From: Actinomycetota bacterium
GTDB taxonomy: Bacteria; Actinomycetota; Acidimicrobiia; Acidimicrobiales; BP-101
DNA length: 5,052 bases
Reading direction: 5' to 3'
Assembly: GCA_030838265.1 (NCBI GenBank)
Contig: JAUTXA010000040.1
Location: 1-5,052, forward strand
Position numbers and translations under genes: made by a program. This document shows positions 1 to 5,052 of this stretch, piece by piece. The first letter of the stretch is position 1. Each line of letters opens with the position of its first letter. Below the pieces are notes generated by a model that had not been told where the DNA came from, did no database searches, and saw nothing but the letters and a program-made list of their open reading frames with translations.

Positions 1-302
1 AGCCGGGTGAGGTCGACCGTGGTGACCGTACCCTTGCCCTCGCGGGCGGCAGCCGAGGCGGCGTCGGCCGCCCGGCGCAGGCCGTCTTCGGAGAGGTCGG
101 CGGTGTGGGCGAAGCCGGTGGTCTCGCCGTTGACGACGCGGATGCCCGCACCTCGCTCGCGGCCCGACGTCAGCTCCTCGACCTTGCCGTCGTCGAAGCG
201 GGCTCCGGAGCTGCGCCGGTCCTCGACGAACACCTCGGCGAACTCCCCACCGCGGCGCAACGCTGCGCCCAGGGTGCGGCGGATGACGGCTTCCTCGATC
301 AC
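1..302 (-). CDS. tldD: TldD/PmbA-family metalloprotease, N-terminal part (runs off the left edge)
   Basis: About 100 N-terminal residues are present; the rest lies left of base 1. The translation reads like the start of TldD: FAEVFVEDRRSS, then a segment around VEELTSGRERGAGIRVV, then TTGFAHTADLSE, followed by an Ala-rich helix. TldD and its partner PmbA/TldE are known to form a heterodimeric zinc protease that trims leader peptides of modified peptides and degrades unfolded peptides. The zinc-binding HExxxH motif lies further along and cannot be checked here. I chose the GTG at 302-300 because a GGGGAGG Shine-Dalgarno (308-314) sits about 5 nt upstream. The ATG at 316-314 is in another frame and reaches a stop after five codons. 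The gene diverges from the thioesterase gene. A pmbA homologue often follows tldD, but it would be outside the window. TldD is preferred over PmbA from overall resemblance; the family is secure, the paralogue slightly less so. Confidence 0.9.
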   Translation of the reverse strand, partial: MIEEAVIRRTLGAALRRGGEFAEVFVEDRRSSGARFDDGKVEELTSGRERGAGIRVVNGETTGFAHTADLSEDGLRRAADAASAAAREGKGTVTTVDLTR

Positions 303-375
303 GAGTCCCTCCCCATGGCCCCGCCGCTGCGTTGCGGCGGTGGCCGCCCCGAGACTACTTGCCTAGGGTGAACCA
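303..375. promoter_or_regulatory. Divergent intergenic region between the tldD-like and thioesterase genes
   Basis: These 73 bp separate two divergent start codons, so promoters for both genes are expected here or inside the opposite gene. Both Shine-Dalgarno sequences are visible: GGGGAGG for the leftward gene (308-314) and AGGGTG for the rightward one (365-370, 5 nt before ATG). I find no convincing -35/-10 pair; the region is very GC-rich apart from 351-360. The inverted repeat at 317-345 occupies the middle. Confidence 0.5.
317..345. repeat. GC-rich inverted repeat in the divergent intergenic region
   Basis: The arms CCGCCGC (321-327) and GCGGCGG (334-340) are perfectly complementary around the 6-nt loop TGCGTT. 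GGCC (317-320) and GGCC (342-345) extend the stem by 4 bp if T341 is bulged, giving an 11-bp stem. It could be an operator shared by the two genes, an mRNA hairpin in the leader of the thioesterase gene, or chance in GC-rich DNA. No T-tract follows on either strand. Confidence 0.4.
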
Positions 376-753
376 ATGCCCATCGAGCCGGGGGTCACCG
401 GGCGAGTCGAGCACACCGTTTCCGACGAGGACACCGCTCTGTCGATGGGGTCAGGTCAGGTGCCTGTGCTGGGGACGCCGCGGGTCGTGGCTTGGGCCGA
501 GGAAGCCTGTTGCCTGGCGGTCCGCGACCGACTCGGCGAGGGGGAGACGACGGTCGGCATGCGGGTCCAGCTCGACCACCTGGCGCCGGTCGCGGTGGGC
601 CACGCCGTGACCTCGGACGCGACCGTCGAGCGGGTCGATGGCCGTCGCATCACCTTCACCGTCTCGGTGACCGATGCGGCCGGCCTGGTGGCAGCCGGAA
701 AGGTGACGCGAGCCATCGTCACCACCGAGTCCTTCCTCCAGAAGGCCCGCTGA
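376..753 (+). CDS. Hotdog-fold thioesterase, fluoroacetyl-CoA thioesterase (FlK)-like family
   Basis: The 125-residue product has the length and pattern of a single-domain hotdog thioesterase related to FlK of Streptomyces cattleya. These enzymes hydrolyse short acyl-CoA thioesters in the cytoplasm. Visible family features are SGQVPVLGTPRVVAWAEEAC at 26-45, the VQLDHLAPVAVG segment at 64-75 and a beta-strand run near VDGRRITFTVSV. The FlK triad Thr42/Glu50/His76 maps onto Thr34, Glu42 and His68 with identical spacing (8 and 26 residues), so the protein is probably catalytically competent. The fluoroacetate specificity of FlK is not implied: most homologues have other or unknown substrates. 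The ATG start is supported by AGGGTG 5 nt upstream. It is a single-gene unit, divergent from the tldD-like gene and convergent with the lipoprotein operon. The family call is strong; the substrate is unknown. Confidence 0.88.
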   Translation: MPIEPGVTGRVEHTVSDEDTALSMGSGQVPVLGTPRVVAWAEEACCLAVRDRLGEGETTVGMRVQLDHLAPVAVGHAVTSDATVERVDGRRITFTVSVTDAAGLVAAGKVTRAIVTTESFLQKAR

Positions 754-772
754 GCCGGGCCGCCAGGGCGGC
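744..772. terminator. Possible GC-rich hairpins at the convergent gene ends
   Basis: GGCCCG (744-749) pairs with CGGGCC (756-761) around a 6-nt loop that contains the thioesterase stop codon. A second, overlapping inverted repeat, GCCGCC (759-764) and GGCGGC (767-772), touches the stop of the opposing gene. Only 18 bp separate the two convergent stops, so a shared terminator is expected about here. No T-tract is present on either strand, so an intrinsic terminator is not demonstrated. GC-rich DNA also gives such repeats by chance. Confidence 0.3.
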
Positions 773-1182
773 TACTGCAGGACGTGGTCGACGGCCATGT
801 GGGCCCCCGACACCCGTCCCAGCAGGCTGACGGGCTGCGGCCCCCACGACACCGTGGTGCTCCCCCGTCGACCCGACTTGAGCGAGAAGCTTCCCTCGTT
901 GACCCCGTCGAGCTCGAGCCAGGGGCCGAGGCAGTCCGGCGGCGAGGAGCCCTTCAGGCCCCGGCACAGCCGCAGCCCGTAGGGCCCGCTCATGACGTAG
1001 CCCCGCACCGAAACGGGCCCAGACGGGTTGAGGGTCACGGCCTGGAGGACGTCGATCTCGCCGGGACGGGCCTTGGCTGGGTGCGAGGTCGGCCGCACCG
1101 CGGCGCGGTAGGCGGCGAGGCCAGCAAGGGCGAGCAGGAACCCGACGGCCAGCCCGGCCACGGCCCGGAGGACGGGCCTCAC
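772..1182 (-). CDS. Membrane-anchored hypothetical protein with an extracytoplasmic Cys-pair beta domain
   Basis: The product has 136 residues. Residues 4-25 are a hydrophobic segment after a short Arg-containing N-terminus, which fits a single membrane anchor or an uncleaved signal. There is no lipobox Cys, unlike the preceding genes. The rest is predicted to be outside: a beta-rich region from about 45 to 135 with only two cysteines, Cys73 and Cys84, in the pattern LC-x5-SSPPDCLGP. From memory, a similar LC..L..S.PP.C pattern occurs in uncharacterised actinobacterial exported proteins; I could not check this. The spacing would allow a disulphide. The GTG start at 1182-1180 overlaps the TGA of the upstream lipoprotein gene in a GTGA junction, and AGGG (1189-1192) lies 6 nt upstream, so the start is well supported. 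It is the last gene of the operon. Function unknown. Confidence 0.78.
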   Translation of the reverse strand: MRPVLRAVAGLAVGFLLALAGLAAYRAAVRPTSHPAKARPGEIDVLQAVTLNPSGPVSVRGYVMSGPYGLRLCRGLKGSSPPDCLGPWLELDGVNEGSFSLKSGRRGSTTVSWGPQPVSLLGRVSGAHMAVDHVLQ

Positions 1183-1691
1183 GAGGCACCCTGGAGCTCG
1201 AGGCTCACGACCACGTGGCGGGCCGGGTCAAGGCGGGCCTGGACACGGCCCGTGGTGAACGACGGGTGCAGCTCAGGAGCCAGGCGGAGCACGGTGCCGT
1301 CCCGGAAGACGGCTCCCGTCCTGTCGATGCGCAGGAGGCGGCCCTGGTAGTAGACGGCGGGGGGCGTCGTGGGGAGGACGGCCGCGATGTTGGCCAGCCA
1401 CACCACCGTCTTGCCGTTGAGGCCGATCTGCACGTACTGACCCTTGCGCTCGAGGACGGAGACGACGGTCAGGGTGTAGGTCGAGAAGGCCTGCAGGCCG
1501 GGGCTGATCGGATAGGTCCGGGTGCCGTCGAGTGTCAGGCGCTGCCGGGAGACGGCCGTCACGACCCCTTGGTCGTCAGGGATCCGCGGACTCCCGTCGA
1601 GGTTCACAACCGGCTTGGACGTCGACCGGCAGCCGACGGCCCCAGTCATGACGAGGGCGACGGCGGCCGCAACGACCAGCAGCCGCCTCAT
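1179..1691 (-). CDS. Lipoprotein of unknown function with two related beta-rich halves
   Basis: The product has 170 residues starting at ATG 1691-1689. Residues 1-20 form a lipoprotein signal peptide (MRR, hydrophobic core, AVGC), with Cys21 as the probable lipidated residue; Ala rather than Leu at -3 makes the lipobox weaker than in the neighbours. The mature part is beta-rich and seems duplicated: residues 42-99 and 117-164 share the order Gly, DGT (55-57 and 131-133), Pro-x-Leu (64-66 and 139-141), then a VQ-centred strand (87-88 and 150-151) ending in a VVV/VVW strand. The frame stays open upstream to about 1919, but that extension is antisense to the Gly/Ser tail of the previous gene, is Arg/Ala-rich, and would bury the signal peptide. 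The start lies 1 nt after the TGA of the preceding gene and has no clear Shine-Dalgarno, so translation is probably by reinitiation. Function unknown. Confidence 0.8.
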   Translation of the reverse strand: MRRLLVVAAAVALVMTGAVGCRSTSKPVVNLDGSPRIPDDQGVVTAVSRQRLTLDGTRTYPISPGLQAFSTYTLTVVSVLERKGQYVQIGLNGKTVVWLANIAAVLPTTPPAVYYQGRLLRIDRTGAVFRDGTVLRLAPELHPSFTTGRVQARLDPARHVVVSLELQGAS

Positions 1692-1692
1692 G

Positions 1693-3024
1693 TCAGGGAG
1701 ACGACGTCGGCGTGGTGCCGGGCCCGCCGACCGATCCACCACCGGTGAAGCTCCCCGAGCCGCTGGCCGAGCCCGTCGTCTCGGTGGTGCCACCGGTGGA
1801 ACCGCCCGCGCCGCTGGGCGTACCGGTCGGCGAGCTACCGCCGCTCGACGTCGACCCGCCCGAACCACCGGAGCTGCTCGAGCCGCCGGAGCTGCTCGAA
1901 CCGCCACCCGAACCGCCACCGCCTGCCGCCCCGCCGGCGCCGCTGGCCCCGCCCGGCTTCTGGGCCGACACCAGGGCGGTGAGCTTGCCCAGCACCACGT
2001 TGTCCTGGGGGGCGCTGACCTTGATGTCGTTGGCCCCGAGATCCTGCAGGTCGAGCGTCATGCTGCGGATCAGGATCGGTGCTGCTCCCGCCGCCACCAC
2101 AAACGTGTTCTCGGCGTTGAGCAGGACGAGGCCGAGCTTCTCGCGCGGGGTCTGCTTGACCAGGCGGTCGAAGCCCGCCCGCTGGGCGTCGGGAACCTTC
2201 TGGTCCTTGAGAAAGGTCTTGGTGTAGGTGACGAGGCGGTCGAGGCCCTTGCCGGTGAGCTCGATCCTCTCGATCACCTTCACGACCAAGCCCTTCCTGA
2301 TGTAGATGGCCATCTTGCGGAAGTGCGAGGTCTTGGGAGTGGCCGCCTGGCCGGCGCCGCCCAGCGCCCCCGGCGGGGGAAGGGGCGGGCGAACCAGGTC
2401 GTAGCGATCGACCCCCGACCCGCTCGCCGGCTTCACGATGCCCTGGTCTTCATCTGACGCGTACGCCGGCTCGAGGTCGTCCTTCGACCACTTCTTCACG
2501 CTGAGGGCCTCGTTGATGGCGCCGGCCACGTACCCGAGCGCGGTGACCGAATCGAGCACCGGGTCCTTGCCCAGGGTCGCCTCGGTGCGGCCGACCTCGG
2601 TGATGGCGGGAGCGGCGGCGTCGTCAATCACCCAGCGCCGGCCCAGGAGGGCGTCTTTGACCGCGATGCCGGGGAGGTTGGTCGGCAGCGACACGCTGTC
2701 GGCCGCCTGCTTGTCGATGAGGTTGGCGATTCGAGTGGGGTCGACGAAGCGGACCCCGAGGGTGTCGTCCCTCACGACCTCGTCGTAGCCGATGCGGCCG
2801 TTGTAGGTCACCCGGGCCTTGAAGCGGAAGTCGTCCTCGACCAAGCCCTTCACCGCGATCTCCTGCTGGGGCCGGACGTCGGTGTAGGAGTACTTGGTGG
2901 CCAGCTGCTGGGTGCGGGCAATGGCGCTCAGGACGACATCGCGCTCGTGCAGGCGGTTGCCGCAGGCCGGCAGCCCGCCGACAATGACGGCGAGGATGAG
3001 GACGATGCCGAGCTTGCGGGTCAC
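1693..3024 (-). CDS. Large lipoprotein with an 86-residue Gly/Ser/Thr C-terminal tail
   Basis: The product has 443 residues. The signal peptide ends in LPAC with Cys21 as the lipidation site, so the protein is expected to be anchored to the outer face of the membrane. Residues 28-215 contain a helix followed by beta-strand-like runs (for example FRFKARVTYNGRIGYDEVV at 66-84) that recall lipid-binding LppX/LprG or LolA-like folds; this resemblance is weak and unproven. Residues 211-230 are a Pro/Gly/Ala linker. Residues 235-356 form a second alpha/beta region. Residues 358-443 are almost only Gly, Ser, Thr, Ala and Pro. The GTG start at 3024-3022 overlaps the previous TGA (GTGA) and has GGAG 8 nt upstream (3033-3036). 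There is no LPxTG sorting signal, and apart from the N-terminal signal-peptide core I see no long hydrophobic segment. Function unknown; a role as solute-binding or cell-wall-spanning partner of the upstream ABC ATPase is inference from operon position. Confidence 0.85.
   Translation of the reverse strand: MTRKLGIVLILAVIVGGLPACGNRLHERDVVLSAIARTQQLATKYSYTDVRPQQEIAVKGLVEDDFRFKARVTYNGRIGYDEVVRDDTLGVRFVDPTRIANLIDKQAADSVSLPTNLPGIAVKDALLGRRWVIDDAAAPAITEVGRTEATLGKDPVLDSVTALGYVAGAINEALSVKKWSKDDLEPAYASDEDQGIVKPASGSGVDRYDLVRPPLPPPGALGGAGQAATPKTSHFRKMAIYIRKGLVVKVIERIELTGKGLDRLVTYTKTFLKDQKVPDAQRAGFDRLVKQTPREKLGLVLLNAENTFVVAAGAAPILIRSMTLDLQDLGANDIKVSAPQDNVVLGKLTALVSAQKPGGASGAGGAAGGGGSGGGSSSSGGSSSSGGSGGSTSSGGSSPTGTPSGAGGSTGGTTETTGSASGSGSFTGGGSVGGPGTTPTSSP
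1696..1953 (-). repeat. Low-complexity Gly/Ser/Thr-coding region
   Basis: It encodes residues 358-443 of the large lipoprotein. Only three of 86 residues (one Glu, one Phe, one Val) are not Gly, Ser, Thr, Ala or Pro. It contains a tandem duplication of an 18-bp unit at 1868-1885 and 1886-1903, with one mismatch, encoding SSSS flanked by Gly pairs. Replication slippage is a likely source of length variation here. Confidence 0.85.
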
Positions 3025-3542
3025 GGCTTTATCTCCAGGGCCCGGCGCAGCAACGTGCGCGGGGTCGGGTAGTCGTCACGGGCGGTGAGGATGAAGAAGT
3101 ACCTGTCCTGGAACCACACGGACAGGGACTGCCGGCGACCGGTGGTGAGCCACACCGTCCGGGTGCCCATGCGATAGGCCTTGGGCTCGGTCGCCCCGAT
3201 CTGCGACACCACCGAGCTCTTGAACCCTTGGGACTTGTAGTCGGCTTCCTTCGAGAAGCGGCCGATCTCGAGCGTGGCCTCGAGGAGCGGGCCCTTCCTC
3301 AGGCTGTAGAGGCCGATGGCATCGATGTACGGTCGCTTCTGGCCCTCGGTCTGCTTGACGCTCTCGCTCGACACGGTCAGGCCGAGGAGCTCGGCGGGGA
3401 CGACCTTGGGCCCCAGCTTGGTGATCTTGGTGGGGGTGGCGGCCTTCGAGCTGCCCCCGCACGCCGGCAAGGCCAGGGCGGCCAGGCCGACGAGGATGCC
3501 GAGGGCGGTGCGAGTGACGCGCGAAGTGAAAGGAGAGGGCAT
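3021..3542 (-). CDS. Lipoprotein of unknown family
   Basis: The product has 173 residues. The N-terminus has basic residues at 8 and 11, a hydrophobic core at 13-25 and the lipobox LPAC with Cys28, so export and lipidation are well supported. A short GGSSKAATPT linker leads into a single compact domain (about 40-173). It has a helix-like segment near ESVKQTEGQ, a strand rich in Leu around LLEATLEIGRF, and a run of aromatic strands near QSLSVWFQDRYFFILTARDD (133-152). The layout, a strand-loop-strand pattern with an aromatic core and no Cys in the mature part beyond the anchor, does not match any family I can name. The ATG start is 8 nt after the stop of the cupredoxin-like gene with only a weak Shine-Dalgarno; the signal peptide fits this start. 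The stop overlaps the next start (GTGA). Confidence 0.82.
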   Translation of the reverse strand: MPSPFTSRVTRTALGILVGLAALALPACGGSSKAATPTKITKLGPKVVPAELLGLTVSSESVKQTEGQKRPYIDAIGLYSLRKGPLLEATLEIGRFSKEADYKSQGFKSSVVSQIGATEPKAYRMGTRTVWLTTGRRQSLSVWFQDRYFFILTARDDYPTPRTLLRRALEIKP

Positions 3543-3550
3543 CGTCGGGC

Positions 3551-4060
3551 CTAGTAGAAGTTGACCTGACCGACCGCGTACGGGCGGGTGCCGTCGTGGT
3601 AGTTGTGCAGGCCCTTCACGCCGGTCGAGGGCCGGTAGTCCCAGTTGGCGCCCGGCGCGATCATCGGTGAGGTGAACGCACCGTCGTCGGCCACGACCGA
3701 GCGAGCCTTGCTGTCAGTGTTCGTCCACCGGCAGATCCGCCCGATGGGGCACTGGGCCTGTTGCTTGTTGAACTGCCCGCCCGCCGCGGTGTCGCTCTGG
3801 ATTCTGATGACGTACGCCGGCTGCTCGGCTTGGGTGGTGGCCGTGGGCCGGGCCGTCGTCGCCGTGGGTTTGGCCGTGGTGGCCGAGGGCTTGGCGGTCG
3901 TGGCCGTCGGAGCGATGGTGGTCGTGCTCGGGCCGATGGCACCAGGGCCGCCGCCGTCGCCGGACTTGAGGTTGGCACCCACGACCTTCTTCTTGCCGCA
4001 GCCGGAGACGACGAGGGCGAGGAGCACAACGAGGACGATGAGTGTGGTTCGGCGCTTCAT
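3551..4060 (-). CDS. Lipoprotein with TATTAKP-repeat linker and degenerate cupredoxin-like domain
   Basis: The product has 169 residues. Residues 1-20 are a lipoprotein signal peptide (MKRR, hydrophobic core, VSGC), with Cys21 lipidated. Residues 22-50 are Gly/Lys/Ser-rich, and 51-77 are heptad repeats of the TATTAKP type, a typical cell-wall-crossing spacer. Residues 82-169 look like a plastocyanin/cupredoxin-like domain: RWTNTDSKARSVVADDGAFT (111-130), IAPGANWDY (134-142), then LHNYHDGTRPYAVGQVNFY (151-169). In copper proteins of this type the pattern is PH(T/S)V...Y.YHC..HP.M.G. Here the four ligand positions appear to be Arg120, Asp156, Arg159 and Ala162, so a type-1 copper site is unlikely. 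Cys104 and Cys110 could form a disulphide. The ATG at 4060-4058 overlaps the ABC ATPase stop (ATGA), with AGGGAGAG about 10 nt upstream. Role unknown; binding of another ligand or protein is possible. Confidence 0.83.
   Translation of the reverse strand: MKRRTTLIVLVVLLALVVSGCGKKKVVGANLKSGDGGGPGAIGPSTTTIAPTATTAKPSATTAKPTATTARPTATTQAEQPAYVIRIQSDTAAGGQFNKQQAQCPIGRICRWTNTDSKARSVVADDGAFTSPMIAPGANWDYRPSTGVKGLHNYHDGTRPYAVGQVNFY
3830..3910 (-). repeat. 21-bp tandem repeats encoding a TATTAKP-type linker
   Basis: Codons for residues 51-77 make about 3.9 units of seven residues: PTATTAK, PSATTAK, PTATTAR and PTATTQ. The units differ at several synonymous positions, so the repeat is conserved better as protein than as DNA. 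This suggests that spacer composition is maintained by selection and that the array did not arise by very recent slippage. Confidence 0.85.
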
Positions 4061-5052
4061 GACTGCGGTGCTCTCCCTGATCGGTTGACGGTTGCTTCGG
4101 TGGTACCCAGGTAGGACTCGATGACTCGCTCGTCGTTGAGGACGGCCGTCGGGGTGCCCCGCACGATGACCTGGCCCCGCTCGAGGGCGATGAGCTCGTC
4201 GGAGACCGCCGAGATCAGCGGCATGTCGTGCTCGATGATGAGGATGCTGCAGCCCGTCTCGAATCGGATGCGGCGCATCAGCGGTGCCAGGCTCTCGGCC
4301 TCGGCCTGGGCGATGCCCGACGACGGCTCGTCGAGGAGCAGGACCCGGGGCTCAGTGGCCAGCACGCACGCCAGGTCGACAACCCGGCGCAAGCCGGTCG
4401 AGAGCTCCTTGACGAACTTGTCGCGGTACGAGCCCAGCTCGAGCAGCTCGATGAGGCGCTCGGCCCGTGTGCCGAGGCGGCGCTCGGCCCGCCGGGCCGA
4501 CGGCAGCTTCAGAGCATGCGAGACCGGGTTCTTGACCTCGAGCTGCTGCTCGAGCGCCACGAGCAGGGTCTCGTACACGGTGAGGGACGGGAAGAGCCGG
4601 GCGTCCTGGAAGCGGCGGATGAGCTTGCGCTGAGCCCGTTGCTCGGGGGGTTCGTTGGTGATGTCGACACCCTCGTAGATCACGCTGCCCGAGTCGGGCA
4701 TCTGGTAGCCCGAGATCATGTCGAAGATGGTCGTCTTGCCCGCGCCGTTGGGGCCGATGAGGCCGAGGACCTCGCCCTCGCGCAGGGCGAAGCTGGCTCC
4801 GTCGACCGCGGTGACGCCGCCGTAGCGCTTCACTAGGTCGTGGACCTCGAGCACGGGCCGGGCCTCGTTCATGGCCAGGGCCCGGCGCTCGCGCTCGCTG
4901 CGCTGGGCTCCGGCGGGGGCTCCATCGGTCAGGGCACCGGTGCCCTTGACGTAGACTGCGCGCAGGATGTCGGGTCGGGCCACCAGGTCTCGGGTCTTTA
5001 CGAAGAAGCGAACCACGCCCATCTCCATGAATATTGCCTTGTCGGCGATGGT
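4057..5052 (-). CDS. ABC transporter ATPase, LivG-type, apparently the second half of a tandem ABC-ABC fusion (5' end outside window)
   Basis: The frame is open from the right edge to a TGA at 4059-4057. Counting from the Met at 5028, a complete ABC domain spans about 58-308: Walker A GPNGAGKT (92-99), Q-loop Gln141 in FQDARLFPS, signature LSTGLRR (209-215), Walker B LLLDEP with catalytic Glu234, and H-loop His267 in IIEHDM. It is closest to LivG-type ATPases of branched-chain amino acid/amide (HAAT) importers, which energise permeases from the cytoplasm. The segment before it, from the window edge to about residue 36, resembles the C-terminal end of another LivF/LivG ATPase (IADKAIFMEMGVV, then ARPDILRAVYVKG). 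No stop separates the two, so the polypeptide is probably a two-ABC fusion. An internal ATG at 4872 (MNEARPVLEV) could start a stand-alone LivG, but no Shine-Dalgarno precedes it. The Met at 5028 is only the first in-window Met and is probably internal. It is the first visible gene of the lipoprotein operon. Confidence 0.9.
   Translation of the reverse strand, partial: TIADKAIFMEMGVVRFFVKTRDLVARPDILRAVYVKGTGALTDGAPAGAQRSERERRALAMNEARPVLEVHDLVKRYGGVTAVDGASFALREGEVLGLIGPNGAGKTTIFDMISGYQMPDSGSVIYEGVDITNEPPEQRAQRKLIRRFQDARLFPSLTVYETLLVALEQQLEVKNPVSHALKLPSARRAERRLGTRAERLIELLELGSYRDKFVKELSTGLRRVVDLACVLATEPRVLLLDEPSSGIAQAEAESLAPLMRRIRFETGCSILIIEHDMPLISAVSDELIALERGQVIVRGTPTAVLNDERVIESYLGTTEATVNRSGRAPQS

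Noticed and set aside
105..371. Rightward open frames overlapping the left edge (7-366 and 105-371)
   Set aside because: The leftward frame gives a clear TldD N-terminus with a strong Shine-Dalgarno; these are its shadows.
784..1350. Rightward open frame of 188 residues
   Set aside because: It is antisense to two lipoprotein-operon genes that have signal peptides and coupled starts. Its composition (Arg, Gly, Pro) is typical of GC-rich shadow frames.
1692..1919. N-terminal extension of the 170-residue lipoprotein reading frame (about 76 extra residues)
   Set aside because: It is an overlapping frame of the Gly/Ser tail region of the preceding gene, is Arg/Ala/Pro low-complexity, and would place a good signal peptide in the middle of the protein.
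1522..2457. Long rightward open frame (311 residues) and a second one at 1712-2227 rich in Pro, Glu and Leu
   Set aside because: Both lie antisense to the large lipoprotein gene. The GC-rich Gly/Ser codons read as Pro/Ala/Glu on the other strand and remove stops; no domain or credible ribosome site supports them.
3830..3910. Possible CRISPR-like or regulatory 21-bp repeat array
   Set aside because: The period is a multiple of three, the units are in frame and vary at synonymous sites, and there are no spacers. It is a coding heptad linker.
4228..4836. Rightward open frame of 202 residues, and another at 4121-4633
   Set aside because: They are antisense to the ABC ATPase domain, which has every expected motif. 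The translations have no recognisable domain.
4870..4872. ATG at 4872 as the true start of a separate LivG protein
   Set aside because: No Shine-Dalgarno precedes it, and the frame is open upstream through a sequence resembling an ABC ATPase C-terminus without any stop. It remains possible only as an internal start.

Overview
The window looks like a piece of a high-GC actinobacterial chromosome, possibly Acidimicrobiia or a related lineage. That reading rests on third-position G/C codons throughout, GTG starts, lipoprotein signal peptides with LPAC/SGC lipoboxes, and TldD and LivG-type sequences of actinobacterial flavour. The class-level placement is inferred. I see no rRNA, tRNA, insertion sequence, CRISPR array or phage gene. 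Coding density is close to 100%.

Left part (1-753): a partial TldD/PmbA-family gene runs leftward off the window. It is divergently arranged with a small rightward gene for a hotdog-fold thioesterase of the fluoroacetyl-CoA thioesterase (FlK)-like family. They share a 73-bp intergenic region that carries a GC-rich inverted repeat. The thioesterase gene converges on the next block across only 18 bp.

Right part (772-5052): six leftward genes form one tight operon. In transcription order they are: (1) an ABC ATPase open to the right edge, which seems to be two LivF/LivG-like ATPase domains fused in one chain; (2) a lipoprotein with a TATTAKP repeat linker and a cupredoxin-like domain in which the expected copper ligands are not present; (3) a 173-residue lipoprotein of unknown family; (4) a 443-residue lipoprotein with an 86-residue Gly/Ser/Thr C-terminal tail; (5) a 170-residue lipoprotein that seems to be built from two related beta-rich halves; (6) a 136-residue protein with one N-terminal membrane anchor and a Cys-containing beta domain. 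Junctions are ATGA or GTGA 4-nt overlaps (three), a 1-nt gap and an 8-nt gap, so translation is probably coupled and the promoter lies beyond base 5052.

Taken together, the operon links a branched-chain-amino-acid-type (HAAT) ABC import ATPase to four consecutive lipoproteins plus one membrane-anchored protein, all predicted to lie on the outer face of the membrane. Such ATPases normally sit with two permeases and one periplasmic-type binding protein, so a run of unrelated lipoproteins is the least explained part of the window. Their joint function is unknown. A multi-part surface complex serving the transporter is an inference from layout only.
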